In this document: positions 17,758 through 24,852 of the stretch, piece after piece | Layout: each line of letters starts with the position of its first letter | Numbering within the stretch: position 1 is the stretch's first letter | Assembly: GCA_947624295.1 (NCBI GenBank) | Contig: CANQJV010000005.1 | Coordinates: forward strand, 31,829 to 95,828 | Direction: 5' to 3' | Origin: an uncultured Ruminococcus sp. | GTDB lineage: Bacteria; Bacillota; Clostridia; Oscillospirales; Ruminococcaceae | DNA length: 64,000 nucleotides | Program-made: the position numbers and the translations under genes | Notes under the pieces: generated by a model | What the model saw: only the letters and a program-made list of their open reading frames with translations | What the model was told of the DNA's origin: nothing | The model's database searches: none

Positions 17758-18318
17758 TTAACCCAGAAGATTCTGCAAATCCCTGTTATTTTTGAATGCT
17801 CCGGTATATGTGCGTGTTTCAGTCCGTGCGGACGGATTACGTATTCCCCGTGCCGTCATGCAACTATGTGAACCGATAATTTTCACGCCGACATCTTCAG
17901 AACCTGATGCTTCCGCAATAATTTCAGCAATATCCCTGCCGAGACGTTCCTGTAACTGTAACCGTTTCGCTGCCATATCGCATATTCTTGCTATTTTACT
18001 CAGCCCTAACACTTTACCGTGCGGAATGTATGCAACATTCACGGTCATATCGTACATAAGCGCAAGATGATGTTCGCAATAGCTGAACACGGTTATATCT
18101 TTCATCACCACAACTTCATGCTCGCCTTTATTTTCAGACGGGAATGTTTTCCCGAACATCTGCGCTATTTCGTGATTCGTGTACTCTGTCCCCTCAAGTA
18201 CCTCCTCAAGCATACCTGCAACACGTTCAGGAGTGTCAAGCAAGCCTTCTCTGTCAGGATTTTCGCCGATTGCCTCAAGAAGTCCACGTATATGGAATTT
18301 TATTGCCTCCCTGTCCAT
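17758..18318 (-). CDS. folE: FolE: GTP cyclohydrolase I (type IA)
   Basis: Converts GTP to 7,8-dihydroneopterin triphosphate, the shared first step of folate and deazapurine synthesis. Zinc and active-site motifs are present: YCEHHL and GSHSCMTARG(I)R, with GLSKIAR between. The ATG chosen gives 186 residues and has GAGGTG six bases upstream, one base after the queE stop; an earlier ATG overlaps queE. Placement inside the que operon indicates supply of QueD, not only folate. Confidence 0.93.
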   Translation of the reverse strand: MDREAIKFHIRGLLEAIGENPDREGLLDTPERVAGMLEEVLEGTEYTNHEIAQMFGKTFPSENKGEHEVVVMKDITVFSYCEHHLALMYDMTVNVAYIPHGKVLGLSKIARICDMAAKRLQLQERLGRDIAEIIAEASGSEDVGVKIIGSHSCMTARGIRNPSARTETRTYTGAFKNNRDLQNLLG

Positions 18319-18319
18319 T

Positions 18320-18979
18320 TCAAACACCTCTTTCATCAGGATTCCATATGAATTTATGCAACTGTAATTGCAGTCTTACGTTATTTAACTTATTTTCTGC
18401 CATAAAATCAACAATTTCAGCAGGATTTATTTTATTAAAAACAGGGCTTATATATACAAGGCATTTTTTAGTTAAATCAAATTTATTTATAATATACAGC
18501 GTTTTTTCGAGGTCAGACCTGCTCCCCGCAACGAATTTCACAACATCACCGTCAGCAAGATACTTGTAATTATCAGTAAGCATTGCTTTCTCCATACCAC
18601 TCACGGGTAATTTATAGTCAAGCGTGAAATGCGGTCTGTATTCCTGCCGACTTAGTTCAGCAATCGATATACTGCCGTTAGTTTCAATTTCGACGCTGTT
18701 CCCCTGTTTTATGAGCAATTCCACAAGTCCGCCTATGTCACTTTGGAGCAGAGGTTCTCCGCCTGTAAGAGTAACATTTTTAACGCCTGTATCGCCTATA
18801 TATTCAGCTATTTCATCAGCCGTCATAATTTCAGCGTGTGCATTTTCATCATTTGCCCATTTCGTATCGCAATAAGAACAGTTCAGATTACATCGCCTGA
18901 ACCTGATAAATACAGCCAGTTCCCCTGCCCTGCAACCCTCGCCGTTTATGCTTATGAATTTTTCAACTACCGGAAACAT
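18320..18979 (-). CDS. queE: QueE: 7-carboxy-7-deazaguanine synthase (radical SAM)
   Basis: Radical-SAM ring contraction of 6-carboxytetrahydropterin to CDG. The cluster motif is CNLNCSYC (C-x3-C-x2-C) near residues 33-40, preceded by INGEGCRAGELAVFIRF. The glycine-rich SAM motif is LTGGEPLLQ. The ATG chosen (MFPVVEKF) follows GAGGTG, which is the end of queD; a longer frame would start inside queD. 219 residues, typical for the family. Confidence 0.93.
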   Translation of the reverse strand: MFPVVEKFISINGEGCRAGELAVFIRFRRCNLNCSYCDTKWANDENAHAEIMTADEIAEYIGDTGVKNVTLTGGEPLLQSDIGGLVELLIKQGNSVEIETNGSISIAELSRQEYRPHFTLDYKLPVSGMEKAMLTDNYKYLADGDVVKFVAGSRSDLEKTLYIINKFDLTKKCLVYISPVFNKINPAEIVDFMAENKLNNVRLQLQLHKFIWNPDERGV

Positions 18980-18980
18980 A

Positions 18981-19400
18981 CTACACCTCATAGACTGCGC
19001 AATTATCGGGAGTTTCATACACCGTGACCGATTTCAGCACAAGCCCCTGCGCCAACAATTTCTCGTAGAAACAGCGTGCGAAATTCTCCGCTGTCGGTCT
19101 GAACGGTACTTCAATCAGCCTGAAATTTTCGCTCTCCAATGCCTGTATTGTGGTCGGTTTAAGTGAATTTCTCTCGTAAATAAGGGCGTGGTCATAGTTA
19201 TCAGCGAGTTCTCTGACGATTCTCTTCAAATCGCCGAAATCAGTCAGCATACCACGTTTTTCGCCTGATTCCTGTAATTCGTCGCCCATAGTGAGCACTT
19301 CAATGACCCAGTGATGACCGTGTATATTTGCACATTTACCGTTATAGCCGTGCAGAAAATGAGCACTGTCGAAATTTGCAGATATTTTGAGGTAATACAT
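18981..19400 (-). CDS. queD: QueD: 6-carboxy-5,6,7,8-tetrahydropterin synthase
   Basis: Converts dihydroneopterin triphosphate to 6-carboxytetrahydropterin. The zinc histidines are in FDSAHFL and NIHGHHW, the catalytic Cys in GKCANIHGH, and the conserved acid in LTDFGDLK. A late ENFARC segment and the C-terminal VYETPDNCAVYEV complete the fold. 139 residues. First gene of queDE-folE-queCF, 30 bases from its likely start site, so no riboswitch fits in front of it. Confidence 0.95.
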   Translation of the reverse strand: MYYLKISANFDSAHFLHGYNGKCANIHGHHWVIEVLTMGDELQESGEKRGMLTDFGDLKRIVRELADNYDHALIYERNSLKPTTIQALESENFRLIEVPFRPTAENFARCFYEKLLAQGLVLKSVTVYETPDNCAVYEV

Positions 19401-19436
19401 ATAAATCAGACTCCTTTACAGAAATTCACTTAAATC

Positions 19437-19465
19437 ATTATACCACATTTATACTTGTATTTCAA
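19437..19465 (-). promoter_or_regulatory. Promoter of the queuosine operon
   Basis: On the minus strand TTGAAA, 17 bp, TATAAT with an extended TG (GTGGTATAAT). Confidence 0.8.
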
Positions 19466-19555
19466 GAGTTTTGTAAAATTTAATATGCAAATCAACTTAT
19501 TGCAGACGAATTATTTCCGGTAAGATAATCTGTATATTTATTTTTAACAAAACTA

Positions 19556-19584
19556 TTGCAAATTTGCGAAAATTGTGGTATAAT
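19556..19584 (+). promoter_or_regulatory. Promoter of the NYN/PIN-like protein gene
   Basis: TTGCAA, 17 bp, TATAAT with an extended TG (GTGGTATAAT). Confidence 0.75.
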
Positions 19585-19619
19585 GTTATAAAATATATAA
19601 TAAAGGAGGTTGATTGCCA

Positions 19620-20201
19620 GTGACGTACTATCTCATAGATTACGAAAATACCAACAGCAAAGGTCTTAAAGGCAGCGGTAAACTCAAGAAAAATGACCGC
19701 ATATTTATTTTCTACTCCGAGAATGCCTCGAAAATCAATCTTGATTTTCTTGCTTCGCACGGTAAAGCTAAAATAAATGCCATAAAAGTACCCGTCCGCA
19801 AACAGTCGCTTGATATGCATATAGCATCGTACATAGGTTTTCTCATAGGCAAAAGCAGGGAAAAAGCTGTCAGCTGCAAATATGTTATAATAAGCCGTGA
19901 CAATGATTACGATAATATCATTGCTTTCTGGAAAAAACGTAAAATAGACATTTCAAGGCGTGAACATATTTCCGAAAAAAATATTGCTACCCAATATGAC
20001 AAGCCGGAATATAATATCCTTGAAGTCGAATTGTTCAAATTTTTTGACAATCAGGAAGATACTGAAACTGTTATAAATATTATCGAAAAATGCACAAGCA
20101 AAGTTGCGGTAAATAATTGTCTTATGCAGAAATTCAAGAATGGCAATCTCGTAAGGGAAATATATGAAATTATAAGACCGTATCTTGATGACAAGTCATG
20201 A
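19620..20201 (+). CDS. PIN/NYN-like domain protein (putative RNase)
   Basis: A 193-residue cytoplasmic protein. It starts TYYLIDYENTNSKGL with conserved acidic Asp and Glu-Asn, then SLDMHIASYIGFLIG and VIISRDNDYDNII. Asp residues at the ends of strands (LIDYEN, LDMHI, SRDNDYD) are arranged as in PIN/NYN nuclease folds, which cut RNA with metal. The C-terminal third is helical with no motif. The GTG start is ten bases after AGGAGG; a nearer TTG is too close. It is monocistronic and followed directly by a family B repeat. Confidence 0.65.
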   Translation: MTYYLIDYENTNSKGLKGSGKLKKNDRIFIFYSENASKINLDFLASHGKAKINAIKVPVRKQSLDMHIASYIGFLIGKSREKAVSCKYVIISRDNDYDNIIAFWKKRKIDISRREHISEKNIATQYDKPEYNILEVELFKFFDNQEDTETVINIIEKCTSKVAVNNCLMQKFKNGNLVREIYEIIRPYLDDKS

Positions 20202-20268
20202 GCGGTGAGCCACCGCTGGCAGTTTCGCACTGAAGTCTGTTCAGGGAAATAGATACCTCTGCGGATTA
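20202..20268 (+). repeat. Family B repeat with GCGGTG/CACCGC hairpin
   Basis: Starts at the base after the stop codon: GCGGTG-agc-CACCGC, then TGGCAGTTTCGCACTGAAGT and GTTCAGGGAAATAGATACC, ending TGCGGATT. It differs from the 2863 copy by a compensating pair in the stem. Confidence 0.7.
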
Positions 20269-20281
20269 TGCAAGTGTATAT

Positions 20282-20575
20282 TTTACATAGCAACTTAAAA
20301 TTTAGGCGTCCCGGCGTACATTTCCCGATATTACGTTATTCAGGGCGTACAATTGGTACGCCTGTACAGCACGGGATACGCCTTGCAATACGCCACTTGA
20401 TACGCCAATTTTCCCGAAATATAGAGGAGAATACGCCGATACGCCATTTTTTGCAGTTGCTATATAAATATACTGCACGCACTCCGCACGTCCTCTGCAC
20501 ACACTTCATAGCACGTACTATAGGGAAATGCACGCCTGCACGCCATTTTCTGAAGTTGCTATATATACGTTCCCA
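20282..20575. repeat. Two overlapping family A repeats (copies 5 and 6)
   Basis: Copy 5 runs from TTTACATAGCAACTTAAAAT to GCAGTTGCTATATAAAT with GGCGTAC/ATACGCC units. Copy 6 shares that end and runs on to GAAGTTGCTATATATACG with GCACG-type units. Both show inverted ends. No gene between 20202 and 20913. Confidence 0.7.
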
Positions 20576-20628
20576 ACGGTGAACATTTTTGTACGGGGGT
20601 CAACTCAAACAATTTTGTACAAGTTGGC

Positions 20629-20695
20629 TGGGCAGGAAAAAAATAAAACTTTACTGAAAAAGAAAATCCCCTTGCATTGAGGGGATTTTTTATAT
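20629..20695. terminator. Family C tail with bidirectional terminator hairpin
   Basis: AATCCCC-ttgcattga-GGGGATT with T-runs on both sides. On the minus strand the run is TTTTCTTTTTCAGTAAAG and then TTTTATTTTTTTCCTGCC, the same arrangement as at 2621-2680. It is the likely terminator of the dockerin gene upstream on the minus strand. Confidence 0.65.
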
Positions 20696-20702
20696 TTATA
20701 AG

Positions 20703-20909
20703 TTCTGAAATTGTGCAATCTGCGGAGGTATCTATTTTCCTAAACATACTACAGCGTAAAATTGCGGGCGCAGGCTCTGCGCAATGCGCAGAAGTATCTA
20801 CATCACTGTACAGACTTCGGTGCGAAACCGCCCGCAGGGGTGCGGGTGTCCGGGGGACACCTCTGCGCAGCAGAAGCACCGACCGAGGCGACAGCCGAGA
20901 ACTCTGCGC
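20703..20909. repeat. Left inverted repeat flanking the dockerin/beta-helix gene
   Basis: Bases 20846-20909 (GTGTCCGGGGGACACC...ACTCTGCGC) are the exact reverse complement of 23050-23113, 64 of 64. Outside this core, 20703-20771 is an imperfect reverse complement of 23121-23192 (a family B repeat). The left copy has a 70-base extra segment containing another family B unit. GC-rich against AT-rich surroundings. Confidence 0.85.
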
Positions 20910-20913
20910 CCGC

Positions 20914-22971
20914 TCACCATGGTCTGTTATTTCCTCCACTGAATCCGCCGCCTGCTGATACAGCTGTACCGCCTGCAATTGCGCCGTCTGTATATACTGC
21001 CATAGCCTCGTCCGAAGTGATAAGATTTGTACCGCCTGTAATTGTACCGCCTGTATAGCATTTAAGGCTTGTGTTGTTGAGTACAGGCGAACCCATGTTC
21101 TGCATTGTGGTGAATGATACGATAACATTGCCGTCAGCGTCCGCTACTGTAAACTGTTCGCCTGCTTGAATTGCGCCTGTTCCCTGCGATGAGCATTCTA
21201 CCACTGTACCGCCTGTAATATTCTCGCTGTAACCGTCACCGCAGTCAATAGTTTCCTGACCGTTAGCGATAACAATACCGCCCGTAATATTTACGTTACC
21301 GTTGGAGTCAAATCCGTCGTGGTCACCGCTTGCGGACTGCACGATAGCGACACCGCCTGTAATTTCAAGCAGATTTCCGCCTGAACCGCCCATATTTCCG
21401 CCGAATCCGCCTTGACCCCAGCCCATATTGTTACCTGAGCCCGAATTATCAGCACCGCCTGCAGCATTATAGCCGTCATCGCCCGATTTAACAACAACTG
21501 TTCCTCTGTACTGGTGAATATTATTGCCCTCGATACCCTCATAGCACTTTGTTACATATATCTCGAAATCATTATCAGCGCCGTTTTCCTCACCGAGGAT
21601 AACATCACCATCTGCGTGAAGTGCATCATCTGCCGTTGCGAGCTTGAGTATACCGCCCTCTGTTTCGATTTCGCCCGAACAGTGTATGCAGTCGTCTGAA
21701 GAATCGATTGTAATTTTACCGCCGTTTATAGTGATTTCACCGCCCGTGAGCAATGTTGTGCCGTCTGTATCGTACAAGCCTACTGCTTTTATGCCTTTAG
21801 CGGAAATATCGGTCTTATTGGAATTACCTTCCTGCATACCTCCGCCGAATCCTCCGCCGAAACCTCCCGGCTGACTGCTGTTTCCGTCGGAAGTACCTCC
21901 GAAACCTGAACCCTCATATGTGTATATTGTGAGTTCTCCGCCGTTTATTTCAACAGCCTGTTCAGCTTGTATACCGTCAGCATATGACGTTATATTGACA
22001 TTTCCGCCGTTTATCTCAACAGTACCGTCGCACTCAGTTGTTGAAGTGGACTTGATACCGTCGCCCTGCTGAGTATTCACCGTGAGATTAAGTCCGCTGA
22101 AATCAGTATCCTTAGCATTGCCGACAGTAACGCTGTCTTTGCCTCTGATACCGTCATCAACCGCATTTACAGTGATATTGCCGTTGTAAATTTTAATATC
22201 ATTTTTGCAGACAATACCGTCGCTTGTGTTACCGTTGACAACAAGATTGCCTGAACCTTTGATTTTTATGTCGTCTTCAGCATAAATTGCACCGTCATTT
22301 GTATTTGCAGTACCGTCAGAAATAGTATTATCAGTACCTGATTTAGCTATAATCTGCACTTCATCGCCGATAGATTCTACATAAATCGGGGCAGCTGTAC
22401 TGTTAGTAAGTTCCACGCCCTTGAGGTTGAGTTCAACAACAGCGTCGGGATAAGCAGTCTTGTCAACGTCAACGATGATTTGGACTTCCTCGCCTGTACC
22501 CGTGATATTGTAACTGCCCTCTCTGGTGATTGTGATAACACTGTCTGCAACTGTTGCTGTATCAGCAGGAGCGTCAGTATCTATTTCACTGCCGTTGAAT
22601 TTTATCTTATATTCGCTTGTTTCACCTGTATCACCTGTATCACCTGAATCGCCTTTATCGCCTGAATCACCTGTAACCGATTCGGGCAGGGACTTAAGTT
22701 CACCTGCAATAAATTTCTGCACTGCATAAGCGTCAGCACCTGTAACACCGTCACCCCTGTTGCTTACGTCAGCATTGTCAAGCCCTTGTTCAGTGAGGCT
22801 GTAAGCATCTTTGTTGCCTATGTACTGCACTATCGTTGCAACGTCAGCCATATTGACATCGCCGTCACAATTTGCATCGCCGTATTTTACGTCAGCACCG
22901 TGAGTGGCTACGGCTGTGAGTGTGAGTGCCTGAATCATTGCCATTGAAAGACCTGCTATAAATTTTCTCAT
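20914..22971 (-). CDS. Secreted dockerin protein with Cthe_2159-type carbohydrate-binding beta-helix
   Basis: 685 residues. A signal peptide is followed at once by a dockerin (YGDANCDGDVNMADVATIVQ...VTGADAYAVQKF, about 27-95), a Ser/Gly/Asp linker (DSGDKGDSGDTGDTGE), then a long right-handed beta-helix of short turns such as GSGNLVVNGNTSDGI, VDDGIRGKDS and GGKITIDSSDDCIHC. This is the Cthe_2159/DUF4353 type; the Clostridium thermocellum founder binds cellulose and acidic pectin. Glycine-rich loops (GGFGGGFGGG) interrupt it. The dockerin is N-terminal, unlike the other four here. Expected role: pectin- or cellulose-binding cellulosome part. The gene lies between perfect inverted repeats. Confidence 0.85.
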   Translation of the reverse strand: MRKFIAGLSMAMIQALTLTAVATHGADVKYGDANCDGDVNMADVATIVQYIGNKDAYSLTEQGLDNADVSNRGDGVTGADAYAVQKFIAGELKSLPESVTGDSGDKGDSGDTGDTGETSEYKIKFNGSEIDTDAPADTATVADSVITITREGSYNITGTGEEVQIIVDVDKTAYPDAVVELNLKGVELTNSTAAPIYVESIGDEVQIIAKSGTDNTISDGTANTNDGAIYAEDDIKIKGSGNLVVNGNTSDGIVCKNDIKIYNGNITVNAVDDGIRGKDSVTVGNAKDTDFSGLNLTVNTQQGDGIKSTSTTECDGTVEINGGNVNITSYADGIQAEQAVEINGGELTIYTYEGSGFGGTSDGNSSQPGGFGGGFGGGMQEGNSNKTDISAKGIKAVGLYDTDGTTLLTGGEITINGGKITIDSSDDCIHCSGEIETEGGILKLATADDALHADGDVILGEENGADNDFEIYVTKCYEGIEGNNIHQYRGTVVVKSGDDGYNAAGGADNSGSGNNMGWGQGGFGGNMGGSGGNLLEITGGVAIVQSASGDHDGFDSNGNVNITGGIVIANGQETIDCGDGYSENITGGTVVECSSQGTGAIQAGEQFTVADADGNVIVSFTTMQNMGSPVLNNTSLKCYTGGTITGGTNLITSDEAMAVYTDGAIAGGTAVSAGGGFSGGNNRPW

Positions 22972-23016
22972 AATAATAATCTCCTTTAAGATTGAATTTG
23001 TTTTACTATGGTTATG

Positions 23017-23049
23017 ATTATATACCGTCTTCCTTAAAATAATCTTAAA
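23017..23049 (-). promoter_or_regulatory. Activator-type promoter with TTTAAG-N5-TTTAAG direct repeat
   Basis: On the minus strand TTTAAG-ATTAT-TTTAAG, then 10 bp, then TATAAT, with no good -35. This is the layout of response-regulator-dependent promoters (for example CiaR boxes, TTTAAG-N5-TTTAAG ten bases before the -10). The inverted repeat begins at the very next base. Confidence 0.5.
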
Positions 23050-23192
23050 GCGCAGAGTTCTCGGCTGTCGCCTCGGTCGGTGCTTCTGCTGCGCAGAGGT
23101 GTCCCCCGGACACCTGCACCTGCGCCCGCAATTTTACGCTGTAGTATGATTAGTGAAGTAGCTACTTCCGCAGATTGCACAAATTTAGGAAC
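23050..23192. repeat. Right inverted repeat flanking the dockerin/beta-helix gene
   Basis: First 64 bases are the perfect reverse complement of 20846-20909. The rest (CCTGCGCCCGCAATTTTACG, then the family B part ending TTCCGCAGATTGCACAAATT) matches 20703-20771 imperfectly. Confidence 0.85.
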
Positions 23193-23202
23193 TATATTTT
23201 TC

Positions 23203-23812
23203 TTTTTCAGTAAAGTTTTATTTTTTTCCCTGCCCTGCCGATTTCACAAGTACATTTTATATAGCAACTCAAGAAAATGGCGTATCGGCGTATACTTGCC
23301 TATAATACGTGAATCAAGGCGTATCACAAGGCGTATCCTATGGCGTATTGTTCCAAAACAGGCGTATTATTTTTCTTTTCAGTAAAGTTTATTTTTTTTC
23401 CTGCCCAGCCAACTTTTCCAAAAATGTCCGAGTTGAAAACGTATATATAGCAAGTGCAGAAAAACCCGTGCAGGCGTGCAAAGTGCTATACTCAGGCAAA
23501 TTCCCAGTGTGCAGACAGCGTGCAGGGTGCGTGCCGTGCGTGTTTATAATACAACTTGCGAAAATGGCGTATCGGCGTCCCTTTGCCTATAATACGTCAA
23601 TCAAGGCGTACACAAGGGCGTACCCTATGCTGTACAGCCGTGTACCCCGTGCAACCCGCACGCCCTGAATAACGTAATATCGGGAAATGCACGCCTGTAC
23701 GCCAAAAATTCAAGTTGCTATGTAAAATACACTGCACGGCAGGAAAAAAATAAAATTTTCAGTTTCGCACTATAGTCTGTTCAGTGAGGTAGATACTGTT
23801 AAAAACAGCGAT
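23203..23812. repeat. Repeat island: family C, A, C, A, A, C and B units
   Basis: In order: family C tail (23203-23240); family A starting TATATAGCAACTCAAGAAAATG (23253-23375); family C again (23372-23405); family A with GTGCAGGCGTGCA-type units (about 23437-23550); a complete family A element with both ends (about 23548-23732); a family C fragment GGCAGGAAAAAAATAAAA (23738); and a family B fragment (23757-23812). No credible gene between 22972 and 23900. Confidence 0.7.
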
Positions 23813-23900
23813 TTTCCGTATATTGTATATTACAAAAAATTTTTTATGAATAATATTGCAATGAAGATTTATAATATATTTATAAAGGAGTTGATGTTAA

Positions 23901-24080
23901 ATGAAAAAAGATAAGAAAAAAATCCCTGTACCTGAACCGGACAAGTCAAAAATAGAATACATTTGCCCGTCAGCATCGTGGGGAGATATGACAGGGCTTA
24001 TTCCCGCTAACCCCACAGACAAGGATACAAGAGACTCATATCGGGAAATTTACCCCTATTTACCTGAAGATAATTTATAA
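23901..24080 (+). CDS. Small protein of unknown function (59 aa)
   Basis: Starts MKKDKKKIPVPEPDKSK, then IEYICPSASWGDMTGLIPAN, ending SYREIYPYLPEDNL. AAAGGAG lies ten bases before the ATG and a weak terminator follows, so it looks like a genuine single gene between repeats. The pattern 'charged start, (S/C)A...DMTGLIP...SY..(I/L)YPYLP' is one I associate with short Firmicutes proteins of unknown role; that is a recollection, not a match I can show. No membrane segment or signal peptide. Confidence 0.7.
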   Translation: MKKDKKKIPVPEPDKSKIEYICPSASWGDMTGLIPANPTDKDTRDSYREIYPYLPEDNL

Positions 24081-24097
24081 TTTTTACAAAACAAAAG

Positions 24098-24130
24098 CCT
24101 GTCGGGAGAATTTCCGGCAGGTGATTTATT
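24098..24130 (+). terminator. Weak terminator after the 59-aa gene
   Basis: CCTGTCGG-gagaattt-CCGGCAGG with one G-U pair, then GTGATTTATTTAT. The T-tract is broken. Confidence 0.45.
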
Positions 24131-24239
24131 TATAAAAAATTTTTTGCAATGTACAATGTGCGTAAAATTGCCATTTTTAATAATATCTATAGCGTAAAAT
24201 TGCCTGCGGAGGCTTTCCGCATTTATTTTATAAAAACAC

Positions 24240-24268
24240 TTGCAATATAATTAAAAGTGTGTTATAAT
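24240..24268 (+). promoter_or_regulatory. Promoter of the DUF5662-nagZ operon
   Basis: TTGCAA, 17 bp, TATAAT with an extended TG (GTGTTATAAT). Confidence 0.75.
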
Positions 24269-24303
24269 GTATACAGCATATTTTTTTCAAGGAGTAAGCC
24301 CCT

Positions 24304-24852
24304 ATGATTAAAAATTTTTTAGGTCATCTCCGTACAATAACGGCTCACAGACATCTTGTCATGGTTCACTGCTTCAAAGCCGGTATTGTAAAGCGTGGTC
24401 TTTTACACGATTTGTCAAAATATTCACCTGCGGAATTTATCCCCGGTGTCATATATTTTCAAGGCAACAGAAGCCCTAATGAAAAAGAACGTGAAGTGAA
24501 CGGCTTTTCGCTTGCGTGGATTCACCACAAAGGCAGAAATAAACATCACTTCGAATACTGGACTGACTACAGCACCAAAACAGGCAGGCTTGAACCCGTC
24601 CGAATGCCTGACGAGTTTATTTTTGAAATGTTCTGCGACCGTGTTTCAGCGTCCAAAATATATATGAAAGATAAATATACTGACCGCTGTCCGCTTGATT
24701 ACTTCCTCAGAGCTAAGAAAAAACGTGCTATAGAGAAAGTCACTTCCCGTAAGCTCGAGTTTCTCCTGCGTATGCTTGCTGATAAAGGCGAGGATTATAC
24801 TTTCAGGTACATAAGACATCAGGTCACGAAAATTAAGGAGTCGGAAAAGTGA
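24304..24852 (+). CDS. DUF5662 family protein
   Basis: 182 residues, basic and His-rich, without signal peptide. HRHLVMVHCFKAGI...RGLLHDLSKYSPAEF carries a His-Asp pair like metal phosphohydrolases (HD-like). WIHHKGRNKHHFEYW and a final MLADKGEDYTFRYIRHQ complete the usual DUF5662 pattern. Function not established; some homologues are misnamed catalase. Its stop overlaps the GTG of nagZ by four bases, so the two are translated together. Confidence 0.75.
   Translation: MIKNFLGHLRTITAHRHLVMVHCFKAGIVKRGLLHDLSKYSPAEFIPGVIYFQGNRSPNEKEREVNGFSLAWIHHKGRNKHHFEYWTDYSTKTGRLEPVRMPDEFIFEMFCDRVSASKIYMKDKYTDRCPLDYFLRAKKKRAIEKVTSRKLEFLLRMLADKGEDYTFRYIRHQVTKIKESEK

Noticed and set aside
19401..19555. A preQ1 riboswitch before queD
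   Set aside because: The promoter at 19437-19465 leaves only about 30 transcribed bases before the start codon, too short for a preQ1 aptamer, and no matching sequence was seen.
20677..21128. Reading frames on both strands at the left inverted repeat (for example RGTPLRSRSTDRGDSREL)
   Set aside because: They are translations of the GC-rich repeat and recur wherever the repeat does; the real gene on the minus strand starts at 22971.
20846..23113. A composite transposon carrying the dockerin gene
   Set aside because: The inverted repeats contain no transposase and no target duplication was seen; inversion or gene conversion explains them as well.
23080..23668. Two plus-strand frames of about 100-120 codons in the repeat island
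   Set aside because: They run through family A, B and C units, with no ribosome site and no coding character.
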